Assembly: GCF_009768975.1 (NCBI RefSeq)
Contig: NZ_CP035733.1
Location: 558,001-622,000, forward strand
Direction of reading: 5' to 3'
Source: Sphingorhabdus lacus
Lineage (GTDB): Bacteria > Pseudomonadota > Alphaproteobacteria > Sphingomonadales > Sphingomonadaceae
DNA length: 64,000 nucleotides
Shown piece after piece: positions 46,979-55,338 of this stretch. How positions within the stretch are numbered: the first letter of the stretch is position 1; every line of letters starts with the position of its first letter. The translations under genes were made by a program, and so were the position numbers. The notes beneath the pieces were generated by a model that searched no databases, had not been told where the DNA came from, and worked only from the letters and a program-made list of their open reading frames with translations.

Positions 46979-47374
46979 TTGGACCCGATCCTTGAAGACT
47001 TTCTTAGTGATCCGGCAGCCGATCTTTCGGCACTGCACGATGTCGCCCGGATCAAGGTGCTTTTGGAAAATTGCGCGCGGGAAGGTCGTGCGATCAGTTA
47101 TTCCGAGTTACTGCTCAACCTCGGCTTTCGTTTTACACGACCCAAGATGCGCGCGGTTTGCAAAACACTCGATCGCATCGATGCTTTGACTGCGCAGGAA
47201 GGCACGCCCGCTCTGGCGGTGCTCGTCGTTCGCGAAGGGGACGGATTACCCGGACAGGGGTGGTGGACTGGACGGACGGACTATCAGGGGCAATGGACCG
47301 GACCGGATGCCGAAGCACATATAGCAAAGCTCCAAGCGGCGGTTTTTGCCTATTGGAAGGGGCTTGGGCGATGA
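46979..47374 (+). CDS. Small protein of unknown function, TTG start
   Basis: A 131-residue soluble protein (MDPILEDFLSDPAADLSALH ...). A winged-helix-like segment (ISYSELLLNLGFRFTRPKMR) is followed by a domain with GTPALAVLVVREGDGLPGQGWW. I do not assign a family; remote resemblance to alkyltransferase-like (Atl1-type) proteins is possible but unproven. The TTG start at 46979 has AGGAAG a few bases upstream. The stop overlaps the kinase start (ATGA), so the two are co-translated. Confidence 0.72.
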   Translation: MDPILEDFLSDPAADLSALHDVARIKVLLENCAREGRAISYSELLLNLGFRFTRPKMRAVCKTLDRIDALTAQEGTPALAVLVVREGDGLPGQGWWTGRTDYQGQWTGPDAEAHIAKLQAAVFAYWKGLGR

Positions 47375-48699
47375 CCGCTGAATTCGCGACGAACCTATCC
47401 GGTTTTGTGCAACGTGGTCTGGGCGGCGACGGCACAATTGAGGAACTAAAGCGGCTGTCTGGCGGCGCCAATATGGAAAGCTGGTCCTTTGATTATGCAG
47501 GGCAGGGCTATGTTCTCCGGTTCTCCCCGACCGCGGAAATGATGGCAGGCCGGGCCTATGGTCATGATGTCGAGGCAGCAGTAGTCCGGGCGGCCTTTGC
47601 ATCTGGCGTCAAAGCGCCTGAAATAGTGGCTGAGATTATCCCTGCTGATGGTTTAGGAACCGGATATCTGATGCGGCGGATTGATGCCGAGGTAAATCCG
47701 TCCAAGATTTTGGCAGCGCCACCCGCCTCTTTGCTGGCCGATCTCGCCCGGGAACTCGCAACTATCCATAATGTGCCGCGCGATATATTGCCCGCACTCC
47801 CGGTTACATCCGCGCAAAGCCTGCTTTCCGAGCTAAAAGCGCGTTTTTTGTCTTTTGGTGGGGATCGACCCGTCATGGCACTCACATTGCGCTGGCTCGA
47901 GGAGCATTGTCCAACTGCGGTCGATCCTGTGTTGCTGCACGGCGATTTCCGCATGGGCAATATCATGGCCGATCGCGATGGTCTGGCGGTGGTGCTTGAT
48001 TGGGAACTCGCGCATGTGGGCGATCGGCATCAAGACTTGGCATTCGGCTGTATAAACAGCTGGCGCTTCGGAAATATTGATCGTCCTGCATTCGGTCTTG
48101 GTCCCGTTGAACTATTCTGGGCCGAATATGAGGCCGCAAGCGGTACTGCCGTCGAAGCAGATCGTTTTCGCTGGTGGCTTGTATATGCAACCTTATGGTG
48201 GGGGATATGCTGCCTGCAAATGGCGGATATTTGGCGCACGGGCCTGGACAAGGGACTCGAGCGGGCCGTGATTGGACGGCGTGCTTCAGAAACCGAAGTC
48301 GACCTTTTAATGTTGTTGGAAAAATTTGCACCGGTTGAAGAGCGTAGTCGAATTAGCATTGAGAATTTCACGGAAGCGAACCGTCATGGAGAGCCATCGA
48401 CCACGGAAATGCTCGAGGCGCTCTCAAGCTGGATCGACAGCGACGTCAAACCGAACGCCCACGGCAGAGACCGCTTTATGGCGTCCGTAGCGCTGAATGC
48501 ACTGGGCATGTTGCGGCGAGAATCCGAACGGCCCATAGCGATCCAGGATAAATCGCTATCCGATGAGTTGCTCACCGGCCAAAAGTCCTTGTCTACGCCG
48601 GGTTTGCTGGCTCGGTTGAAGCAGCAATCACTCTACAAACTAATGGTCGACCAACCGAAATATTCGGCTCTCGCGAAGGCAATGGAACAATGGATTTAA
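47371..48699 (+). CDS. APH-family phosphotransferase with C-terminal DUF6285-like domain
   Basis: A 442-residue protein. The aminoglycoside-phosphotransferase-like kinase domain (about 1-310) has the Brenner-type loop HGDFRMGNIM and DWELAHVGD metal motif. The C-terminal part from about 345 (STTEMLEALSSWID ... RFMASVALNALGMLRRE) resembles the small DUF6285 protein that accompanies LvaA-type acyl-CoA kinases (from memory). LvaAB of Pseudomonas putida phosphorylates 4-hydroxyacyl-CoA before its dehydration, and ACAD11 plays a related role in animals. An acyl-CoA dehydrogenase follows, which fits. Substrate is inferred only. Confidence 0.8.
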   Translation: MTAEFATNLSGFVQRGLGGDGTIEELKRLSGGANMESWSFDYAGQGYVLRFSPTAEMMAGRAYGHDVEAAVVRAAFASGVKAPEIVAEIIPADGLGTGYLMRRIDAEVNPSKILAAPPASLLADLARELATIHNVPRDILPALPVTSAQSLLSELKARFLSFGGDRPVMALTLRWLEEHCPTAVDPVLLHGDFRMGNIMADRDGLAVVLDWELAHVGDRHQDLAFGCINSWRFGNIDRPAFGLGPVELFWAEYEAASGTAVEADRFRWWLVYATLWWGICCLQMADIWRTGLDKGLERAVIGRRASETEVDLLMLLEKFAPVEERSRISIENFTEANRHGEPSTTEMLEALSSWIDSDVKPNAHGRDRFMASVALNALGMLRRESERPIAIQDKSLSDELLTGQKSLSTPGLLARLKQQSLYKLMVDQPKYSALAKAMEQWI

Positions 48700-48712
48700 T
48701 CAGGCAATTAAA
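48695..48712. promoter_or_regulatory. Copy 5 of TTTAATC-N4-GATTAAA palindrome
   Basis: TTTAATC-AGGC-AATTAAA overlaps the kinase stop codon and lies 129 bp before the acyl-CoA dehydrogenase start. One arm mismatch. Confidence 0.5.
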
Positions 48713-48841
48713 TGTGCTTGAATTGCAGGTGTGGACTTGTAACGTTGAATAAATCCGGACCAAATCTAAAGAAATCAAGAACCGGAAGCGACCTGTTAGT
48801 TGACGCAGACACCGGTCCGTTACGTGATGTGGGAGAGTAAA

Positions 48842-50107
48842 ATGTTGTTCACGATACCAACAGAAATTACCGACTATCTCCACACTCTCGACGCGTTTAT
48901 CGAACGGGAAATCAAGCCGATCGAAAACCGGGATGATAATATCCGTTTTTTCGACCATCGTCGTGAACATGCTCGGACCGACTGGGACAATGATGGGCAT
49001 CCGCGTGCCGATTGGTGGGCGTTATTAGCCGAAATGCGCCAAGTCGCCGACCGTGCCGGACATTATCGCTATGCCATTCCGAAAGAATATGGAGGACAAG
49101 ATGGCAGCAATTTGGCGATGGCGGTTATCCGGCATCATCTGGCCCATAAAGGCCTCGGTCTCCATAACGACTTGCAAAATGAAAGCAGTATCGTCGGCAA
49201 TCTGGTCCAGGTGCTGATGCTTCGGGATTTTGGAACAGAGCAGCAAAAGCGGGACTTTATACCGCCCATGCTCGAAGGCAAAATGGGGTGGAGTTTCGGC
49301 TTAACCGAAGAGCATCATGGTAGCGATGCGACACATATGGACACGCGGGCAGTGCCGGAAATGCGCGATGGCGTGGCGGGCTATCGTATAAACGGCAACA
49401 AGATGTGGACAACAGGCTTGCCCTACACGTCGCATGTCATGACATTCGCCCGTACAAGCGGTGATAACGGCAAGGCTCGCGGGATTACCTGCTTCGTTGT
49501 ACCGACCGATGCTGCCGGATTTGAAATTGGCGAATATCTCTGGACGTTCAATATGCCCACTGATCACCCAAAGGTGAAATATACGGATGTGTGGGTTCCG
49601 GAAAGTGCAATTTTGGGTGAGTTGGACAACGGATTGGCAGTCGCGCAGCATTTCGTGCACGAAAATCGGATCCGGCAAGCCGCGTCGTCACTCGGTGCCG
49701 CGCAATATTGCATAGACGAGGCGGTGAAATATGCGCGGGAGCGTAAGCCCTTCGGCAAAGCGCTGGCGGTAAATCAGGGCATCCAATTTCCGCTTGTCGA
49801 ACTTCAGACAGACGCCGAAATGCTCCGTCTTCTCATCTACAAGACGGCAGCCGAAATGGATACGATGTCCAAGCCCGAGGTTGCTGTTCGACTTTCCGAC
49901 AAGGTCAGCATGTGCAATTACAAAGCCAACCGTCTGGTATGCAATGCCGCCGATTTCGCTATGCAAGTCCATGGTGGTATCGGCTATTCGCGGCATAAGC
50001 CGTTTGAGCATATCTACCGCCATCACCGGCGGTACCGTATCACCGAGGGCGCCGAGGAAATTCAAATGCGCAAAGTCGCCGGGCATCTCTTCGGATTCAT
50101 GGGGTAG
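48842..50107 (+). CDS. Acyl-CoA dehydrogenase family protein
   Basis: A 421-residue FAD-dependent dehydrogenase. Typical segments are GWSFGLTEEHHGSDATHMDT, KMWTTGLPYTSHVMTFART and the C-terminal ITEGAEEIQMRKVAGH. It resembles the ACAD10/ACAD11-like group associated with hydroxyacyl-CoA kinases. It would oxidise an acyl-CoA or take part in removal of a phosphorylated hydroxyl. GGGAGAG seven bases before 48842 fixes the start. It is preceded by a 142-bp gap carrying a 7-4-7 palindrome, so it may have its own promoter. Confidence 0.9.
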   Translation: MLFTIPTEITDYLHTLDAFIEREIKPIENRDDNIRFFDHRREHARTDWDNDGHPRADWWALLAEMRQVADRAGHYRYAIPKEYGGQDGSNLAMAVIRHHLAHKGLGLHNDLQNESSIVGNLVQVLMLRDFGTEQQKRDFIPPMLEGKMGWSFGLTEEHHGSDATHMDTRAVPEMRDGVAGYRINGNKMWTTGLPYTSHVMTFARTSGDNGKARGITCFVVPTDAAGFEIGEYLWTFNMPTDHPKVKYTDVWVPESAILGELDNGLAVAQHFVHENRIRQAASSLGAAQYCIDEAVKYARERKPFGKALAVNQGIQFPLVELQTDAEMLRLLIYKTAAEMDTMSKPEVAVRLSDKVSMCNYKANRLVCNAADFAMQVHGGIGYSRHKPFEHIYRHHRRYRITEGAEEIQMRKVAGHLFGFMG

Positions 50108-50114
50108 GGGCAAT

Positions 50115-50912
50115 ATGCAACAGGCACAGGATTTTTACGACGAAAGCTTAGCGCTGAACGCCCTGCTCGAACCGCTTTCCGAAAGTGAATTTGAATCGGC
50201 AACTTTGTTCAAAGGATGGACAATCAACAATATCGTGCGTCATCTGCACGTGTGGAACATCGCCGCTGATTTATCGATCATGGACGAGGCAGCCTTTACG
50301 GAATTTCTGCAGCAAATGGCCGCCGGCATCAAGGGAGGGCGATTGCCCGATTTTGAATCGACTTACCTCGAGGGTCTCGCGGGGCAGCAATTACGTCAGG
50401 CTTGGATTACGCGCGCCAAAACAATGGCTGAACATTTTGCAGAGGCAGACCCCAAGCAGCGCCTGAAATGGGTTGGCCCGGATATGAGTGCCCTCAGTTC
50501 CGTGACGGCGCGTCTTATGGAAACGTGGGCGCACGCACAGGCGATTTACGATGTGCTGGGTGCGGATCGCGAAGACAGCGACCGGATCGGCAACATCGTG
50601 CGTTTGGGTGTCAACACATGGGGGTGGACCTGGAAAAACCGCAGAACCGAACCTCCCGGCCCGATGCCGCAACTTAAACTTACCGCTTCATCAGGAGCGC
50701 TGTGGGAATATGGTGAAGCTTCGGAAAGCGGCGTAATCGAAGGAAGCGCTTCGGATTTCTGCCAAGTCGTCACACAATGCCGCAACATCGCTGACACAAA
50801 TTTGTCGGTCGTAGGGGACGTGGCGAAGCAGTGGATGGCGTTTGCCCAATGCTTCGCTGGACCGCCGCAAGATCCCCCCGCACCCGGCGTTCGACATCGG
50901 AACATGATGTGA
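50115..50912 (+). CDS. TIGR03084 family (DinB-like) metal-binding protein
   Basis: A 265-residue protein. The N-terminal DinB/MDMPI-like four-helix bundle has the expected His pattern (GWTINNIVRHLHVW) and the GPDMSALSSVTARLMETWAHAQ block of TIGR03084. The family is related to mycothiol-dependent isomerases but its reaction is unknown. It is 7 bp from the acyl-CoA dehydrogenase and probably part of the same operon. TIGR03084 genes commonly sit beside acyl-CoA genes. Confidence 0.82.
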   Translation: MQQAQDFYDESLALNALLEPLSESEFESATLFKGWTINNIVRHLHVWNIAADLSIMDEAAFTEFLQQMAAGIKGGRLPDFESTYLEGLAGQQLRQAWITRAKTMAEHFAEADPKQRLKWVGPDMSALSSVTARLMETWAHAQAIYDVLGADREDSDRIGNIVRLGVNTWGWTWKNRRTEPPGPMPQLKLTASSGALWEYGEASESGVIEGSASDFCQVVTQCRNIADTNLSVVGDVAKQWMAFAQCFAGPPQDPPAPGVRHRNMM

Positions 50913-50970
50913 CGTCTTGCTCAAAGTCTGCAACGGCTTAGAAGGTGCACAGAGTAGAGGAGTATCTCGC

Positions 50971-52272
50971 GTGAAAATAGCTACCGCAATTTGTCTTTCG
51001 ATGTTGGCAATCCCCGTTGCTCTTGCGGCCCAAACGCCGGAGCAGGTTACCGTCATATATGCAGGGCAACTGCTGGATAAGCCGGGCAGCGCACCTCGAG
51101 GTGCGTCTACATTGATTATCCGCAACGGCCGCGTCGCGGAAGTTCTGAACGGCCACCAAACGGGCCCGGTAGGAGCGACAATCATCGACCTCAAAGGTAA
51201 GTTTGTACTGCCGGGTCTGATTGATAGCCATGTCCATCTCGATAGCGATGCAGGCGGCAATGCAGCTTTGATTGAGGCTGTTACGGATAGTCCAGCCCGC
51301 GCGGCATACCGCGCAGCCGGGAACGCGAAGAAGACATTGATGGCTGGTTTCACCACCGTTCGCAATCTGGGTGACGGCAGCGGCGCAACGCTCGCTCTGC
51401 GGGATGCCGTGGCTGCGGGCGAGCTTCCGGGGCCACGTATCATCGATGCGGGGCGCTCCATTTCAACGACCAGCGGTCATATGGATGCGACCTTGTCGGT
51501 TTCGGAAGATTTGCATGGCAGCATCGGTCAGGAAAATCTCTGCGATGGTGTAGAAAGCTGCCGCCAAGCGGTACGCAAACAGATCCGTAGGGGCGTGGAC
51601 GTCATCAAGATCGCAACGACCGGCGGCGTCAACAGCCGTATCGGAGCAGGCCTTGGCCGCCAGCTGTTTGATGATGAGGTCAAGGCATTGGTTGATACAG
51701 CCCATCTCTATGGAAAGAAGATGGCAGTCCATGCACATGGCGAAGATGGCATCAACGCGGCGTTGGCTGCGGGAGCGGACTCGATTGAACATGGCACGAT
51801 GCTCGACGATGCGAGCATAAAGCTCTTTAAAGCGTCGGGCGCCTATTATGTGCCGACCTTGTCAACGGTAAACGGGTATATCGAACGTTTGGCTGCCAAC
51901 CCTAATGCCTACCCGCCCGATGTTCTTGCCAAGGTGAAATGGCGCATTGGCGTGACCGGCAAAAGCCTTGCCAAAGCTTATCCGGCGGGTGTGAAGATTG
52001 CCTTTGGCACTGACGCTGGCGTGTCCAAGCATGGGCGCAATGCGGATGAATTCGAACTGATGGTGAAACACGGCATGCCCGCCAGCGCAGCTATCCAGGC
52101 CGCGACCCTGAACGCCGCAACTTTGCTCGGCGTTGAAAAGGAAGTTGGCAGTCTTGAACCCGGCAAAGCAGCCGATCTGATTGCAGTCGACGGCGATCCC
52201 ACCGTCGACGTGACTGTGTTAAAGGCTGTGAAGTTTGTGATGAAGGACGGCAAAGTCTTCAAGGATGAATGA
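50971..52272 (+). CDS. Secreted amidohydrolase family protein
   Basis: A 433-residue metal-dependent hydrolase. The signal peptide MKIATAICLSMLAIPVALA is cleaved near AQTPEQ. Metal ligands are in DSHVHLD, Lys in VIKIATTGG, His in VHAHGE and SIEHGT, and Asp in FGTDAG. Relatives include Xaa-Pro dipeptidases and imidazolonepropionase-like enzymes, so the substrate is open. GTG at 50971 is supported by AGAGGAG. Its 3' end overlaps the convergent DUF2855 gene by 14 bp. Confidence 0.88.
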   Translation: MKIATAICLSMLAIPVALAAQTPEQVTVIYAGQLLDKPGSAPRGASTLIIRNGRVAEVLNGHQTGPVGATIIDLKGKFVLPGLIDSHVHLDSDAGGNAALIEAVTDSPARAAYRAAGNAKKTLMAGFTTVRNLGDGSGATLALRDAVAAGELPGPRIIDAGRSISTTSGHMDATLSVSEDLHGSIGQENLCDGVESCRQAVRKQIRRGVDVIKIATTGGVNSRIGAGLGRQLFDDEVKALVDTAHLYGKKMAVHAHGEDGINAALAAGADSIEHGTMLDDASIKLFKASGAYYVPTLSTVNGYIERLAANPNAYPPDVLAKVKWRIGVTGKSLAKAYPAGVKIAFGTDAGVSKHGRNADEFELMVKHGMPASAAIQAATLNAATLLGVEKEVGSLEPGKAADLIAVDGDPTVDVTVLKAVKFVMKDGKVFKDE

Positions 52273-53338
52273 TAATCCCCTTTTGCGGGTCGGTGCGTCC
52301 TTCCAGTGTCTCGACAAAGCTATGCGCGGCGCTGTTCAGTCCGTTGCGTTTGTCAAACGCGACGACGCCGTCGACCGCCGTTAAAAAGCTTTTCCAGCTT
52401 TTGGCTACCGCTTCACCAAAGCCTTTGGGGCCGAGTTCCTGAATGCTCGCCACCGCATGATCAGGTGCAAAGAAAAGTATCGGTTTTGGTCCAGAAATCT
52501 CACCCCCACCCCCGCTGATGCCGCGGGCATCGACATGGGTTGCCCCGACAAGGCAGCTATATTTTAAATGCTCACCCAGTACGGAGTGAATCTGATGTAG
52601 CAGTGCGCTATTGCCGGCAAAGTCGACCGACACCGATGAAGCTTGGTCTAGGTTAGCGACGTCATCATAGGCCAGGGTTTCATCATAAAGCCCACTTTCT
52701 TCGACAAAGGCGACATTGCTCTTTGAGGTCAGACCGATGCGTTTAATGTTCGGTGAAAGATCCTTTGCGACACTGGCCAATCCCATAGCCGTTTTGGACG
52801 ATGCGCTCGTCATGATCAGGTTCTTTGCGCCGAACCAACCTTCGCGACGGAACATGGATTCAATCAGGAAGCCTGTCTTGAATAATGGCCCGAAAAGCAT
52901 GCGCTCATCTTCTTTGGCAGGATCATGTTCGGGATCGGCGTTCAGCCGAGCATATTGATTGTAGATTGGGCTCATCGGTTGGCGATGTGCTGCCATGTCG
53001 GTGAAGCCGCCGCTGCTGATTTTTCCCGGAAGTACATCGAGATGCGTCCCCATGGGTAAATAGCCATAGATCCGTTCGCCAACTGAGATGTCCGGGGCGC
53101 AGGACTCTTCGACGATGGCATGACCCCACATGGGGACAACGCCAAAGTCGCCTTCTGCCGGAAAGAAATTCCAATAACCAAACATATCGCCCATAACAGC
53201 GTAGGTGATGTTGTTTGCGGTGACCGAAAAGCTCTCGATTCTAAGCCGGACTTCGCCATCGCCTAATGGAGGAAGCCTATCCTCATGAATATGGGTTTCG
53301 GTTAATGATGTCTTTTTTACCCATACCGTCGATGCCAC
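52259..53338 (-). CDS. DUF2855 family protein
   Basis: A 359-residue protein resembling medium-chain dehydrogenases at low level (RLRIESFSVTANNITYAVMG, then a GPLFKTGFLIESMF segment). DUF2855 proteins have no confirmed reaction. The start is a GTG at 53338 with AGGAGAG six bases upstream; an ATG at 53374 is an alternative. It is convergent with the amidohydrolase and divergent from the riboflavin gene. Confidence 0.8.
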   Translation of the reverse strand: MASTVWVKKTSLTETHIHEDRLPPLGDGEVRLRIESFSVTANNITYAVMGDMFGYWNFFPAEGDFGVVPMWGHAIVEESCAPDISVGERIYGYLPMGTHLDVLPGKISSGGFTDMAAHRQPMSPIYNQYARLNADPEHDPAKEDERMLFGPLFKTGFLIESMFRREGWFGAKNLIMTSASSKTAMGLASVAKDLSPNIKRIGLTSKSNVAFVEESGLYDETLAYDDVANLDQASSVSVDFAGNSALLHQIHSVLGEHLKYSCLVGATHVDARGISGGGGEISGPKPILFFAPDHAVASIQELGPKGFGEAVAKSWKSFLTAVDGVVAFDKRNGLNSAAHSFVETLEGRTDPQKGIIIHP

Positions 53339-53488
53339 TGCTGCTCTCCTATTTACTGTTCTGGGTAAATTCATGCTTCCATTGCAGGATAGACAGTGTC
53401 ACGGCACATTATCCTTTGCATTGACCCGTTCGAATTTCCAGAATGCCATAGTGCAATGGGAGATGGTCGGTTGCAAGCCATTGGATAA

Positions 53489-53519
53489 GTTGCGTTGCCA
53501 ATAGGGTTCATGACGCAAC
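53489..53519. promoter_or_regulatory. GTTGCGT...ACGCAAC inverted repeat
   Basis: 7-bp arms (53489-53495 and 53513-53519) spaced by 17 bases, upstream of the ribBX promoter. It could be a second regulator site for either divergent gene. Confidence 0.3.
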
Positions 53520-53537
53520 GCGATGTGAACTATTCTT

Positions 53538-53566
53538 TTGACAATCACATTTCAATGTGAAAATAG
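53538..53566 (+). promoter_or_regulatory. Promoter with internal palindrome before HTH-ribBX
   Basis: A perfect -35 TTGACA (53538-53543) is followed by the 16-bp palindrome TCACATTTCAATGTGA (53545-53560; 7-bp arms, TC centre) and an AAATAG-type -10 (53561-53566). The palindrome fills the spacer, so a bound repressor would block the promoter. The start codon is only 6 bases downstream of the -10, so the message must be almost leaderless or the -10 lies elsewhere. No FMN riboswitch motif is visible in this region. Confidence 0.5.
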
Positions 53567-53572
53567 CGACTC

Positions 53573-54874
53573 ATGTCTACACAACTCATCACCAAACTTC
53601 GCGCGCTCGTCCATGATGGCGGCCTCTCACGCTCTGGCCTCGCTCGTGCAGCCGGGCTTCATGCAAACACCCTTCGCGACCTTGATCAACCGGACTGGAA
53701 TCCGACGGCTGATACGCTTCGCAAGCTGGAAAGCTATCTCTTTTCGAACGACGACACGCCGGCACTGGTTCCGATTGAGGAAATCATCGAAGAAGCGCGT
53801 AATGGCCGCATGTATATCCTCGTCGACGACGAAGACCGGGAGAATGAAGGCGATCTGATCATTCCCGCACAAATGGCGACGCCGGATGCTATCAACTTCA
53901 TGGCGACCCATGGACGCGGATTGATTTGTCTTACGCTCACCAAAGACCGGGTCGAGCAGTTGGGTCTAGACTTGATGAGCCGAGCAAACGGAACGCGGCA
54001 TGAGACGGCGTTCACAACATCAATCGAGGCGCGCGAGGGCGTCACAACGGGGATCAGTGCCGCTGACCGCGCGCGAACGGTTTCAGTCGCAATTGACGCT
54101 TCAAAAGGTCGTAACGACATAGTGACCCCGGGCCATGTATTTCCCTTGATTGCCCGCGATGGAGGGGTGCTGGTAAGGGCAGGGCATACCGAAGCAGGCT
54201 GTGATATCTCGCGCCTCGCCGGATTAAATCCTTCCAGCGTCATCTGCGAAATCATGAAAGATGACGGCACCATGGCGCGGATGGATGATCTTGTGTCGTT
54301 CGCGCGTCTGCACGGCTTGAAAATGGGCACGATCAGGGACCTGATCGCTTACCGCCGTAAGCATGACCACTTGGTCGAAAAGCGCGCCGAAATGAAATTC
54401 AATAGCCGTTGGGGCGGTGAATGGACGGCGATGACCTTCTATAACAAAGCGACGGGCGACGAGACCATGGCGCTGGTTAAAGGCCGGGTTGATCCTGAAA
54501 AACCAACTTTGGTGCGCATGCACACCATGTCCATGTTCGTGGATGTCTTCGGGGAAGAAAATGAACGCGCTGGTCTTTTGTCGCGTTCCATGGACGCGAT
54601 TGCTGCTGAAGGTGCCGGTGTTGTGGTGGTGATCAATAAACCTATGAAGGGTATCGTGACGCGATTCATGCAATTGCGCGCTGAAGGCAAGCAAGCAGGC
54701 GCACCCGAGGTCGAGGAACTGCGGGATTATGGCGGTGGCGCACAAATACTTACCGAATTGGGTGTGCAGGACATGATCCTGCTCACAAATACGCATCACA
54801 CATTGGTGGGGCTTGAAGGCTACGGGCTTTCCATTGTAGGCGAGCGGCCGATACCCGGCACAGGAGGCGAATAA
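53573..54874 (+). CDS. ribB: HTH-RibB-RibX fusion: 3,4-dihydroxy-2-butanone 4-phosphate synthase
   Basis: A 433-residue three-part protein. Residues 1-60 contain an XRE-like helix-turn-helix ([18 protein letters not shown] near 21-38). Residues about 68-275 form RibB, with the acidic active-site loop [12 protein letters not shown] (85-96), which makes the four-carbon unit of riboflavin from ribulose 5-phosphate. Residues about 285-425 form a RibA-like domain lacking the zinc-binding cysteine motif of GTP cyclohydrolase II, that is, the RibX form described for proteobacteria. The HTH is a feature of this lineage and may let the enzyme repress its own promoter (see the palindrome upstream). It overlaps ribH by one base. 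Confidence 0.88.
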   Translation: MSTQLITKLRALVHDGGLSRSGLARAAGLHANTLRDLDQPDWNPTADTLRKLESYLFSNDDTPALVPIEEIIEEARNGRMYILVDDEDRENEGDLIIPAQMATPDAINFMATHGRGLICLTLTKDRVEQLGLDLMSRANGTRHETAFTTSIEAREGVTTGISAADRARTVSVAIDASKGRNDIVTPGHVFPLIARDGGVLVRAGHTEAGCDISRLAGLNPSSVICEIMKDDGTMARMDDLVSFARLHGLKMGTIRDLIAYRRKHDHLVEKRAEMKFNSRWGGEWTAMTFYNKATGDETMALVKGRVDPEKPTLVRMHTMSMFVDVFGEENERAGLLSRSMDAIAAEGAGVVVVINKPMKGIVTRFMQLRAEGKQAGAPEVEELRDYGGGAQILTELGVQDMILLTNTHHTLVGLEGYGLSIVGERPIPGTGGE

Positions 54875-55293
54875 TGGCGAAGTTCCTTATAGTTGAAGCC
54901 CGTTTTTACGACCATTTGAACGATATGCTCGTTGCCGGGGCCAAAGCAGCATTAAAGACGGCCGGACACGAAGTTGACGTCATTACCGTTCCGGGCGCAT
55001 TGGAACTGCCAGGTACAATCGCGATGGCTGCTGAAAGCCAGCAATATGACGGCTTCGTCGCTATAGGTGTCGTCATCAGGGGCGAAACATATCATTTCGA
55101 AATCGTTGCGGGCGAAAGCGCGCGCGGAATCATGGCTCTCACGATGGACGGGATCGCCATCGGCAATGGCATATTGACCGTTGAAAACGAACAGCAGGCA
55201 CTTGTGCGGGCAGACCCCAAGCAGAAGGACAAGGGCGGGGAGGCGGCCAAGGCAGCGCTCGCTTTGTACGAACTTCAAGGTCGCTTCGCGTAA
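54874..55293 (+). CDS. ribH: 6,7-dimethyl-8-ribityllumazine synthase
   Basis: A 139-residue lumazine synthase that condenses the RibB product with the pyrimidine intermediate. Typical elements are VEARFYDHL near residue 7, [13 protein letters not shown] near residue 44 and [15 protein letters not shown] with the conserved His. It starts within the ribBX stop codon (TAATG), so the two are co-translated. Length is slightly short but normal for the type. Confidence 0.93.
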   Translation: MAKFLIVEARFYDHLNDMLVAGAKAALKTAGHEVDVITVPGALELPGTIAMAAESQQYDGFVAIGVVIRGETYHFEIVAGESARGIMALTMDGIAIGNGILTVENEQQALVRADPKQKDKGGEAAKAALALYELQGRFA

Positions 55294-55338
55294 TTTAGTT
55301 TCAATTGCACCAAATTTTCTGGCAGGGTAGCTGACATT

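Noticed and set aside
53375-53572. Possible FMN riboswitch before ribBX
   Set aside because: The conserved RFN-element blocks (such as the AGGGTGAAATTCCC type) are not seen; a palindromic operator is seen instead.
53627-53911. Minus-strand frame opposite the HTH part of the riboflavin gene
   Set aside because: It has no ribosome-binding site and is a shadow of the HTH-RibB coding frame.
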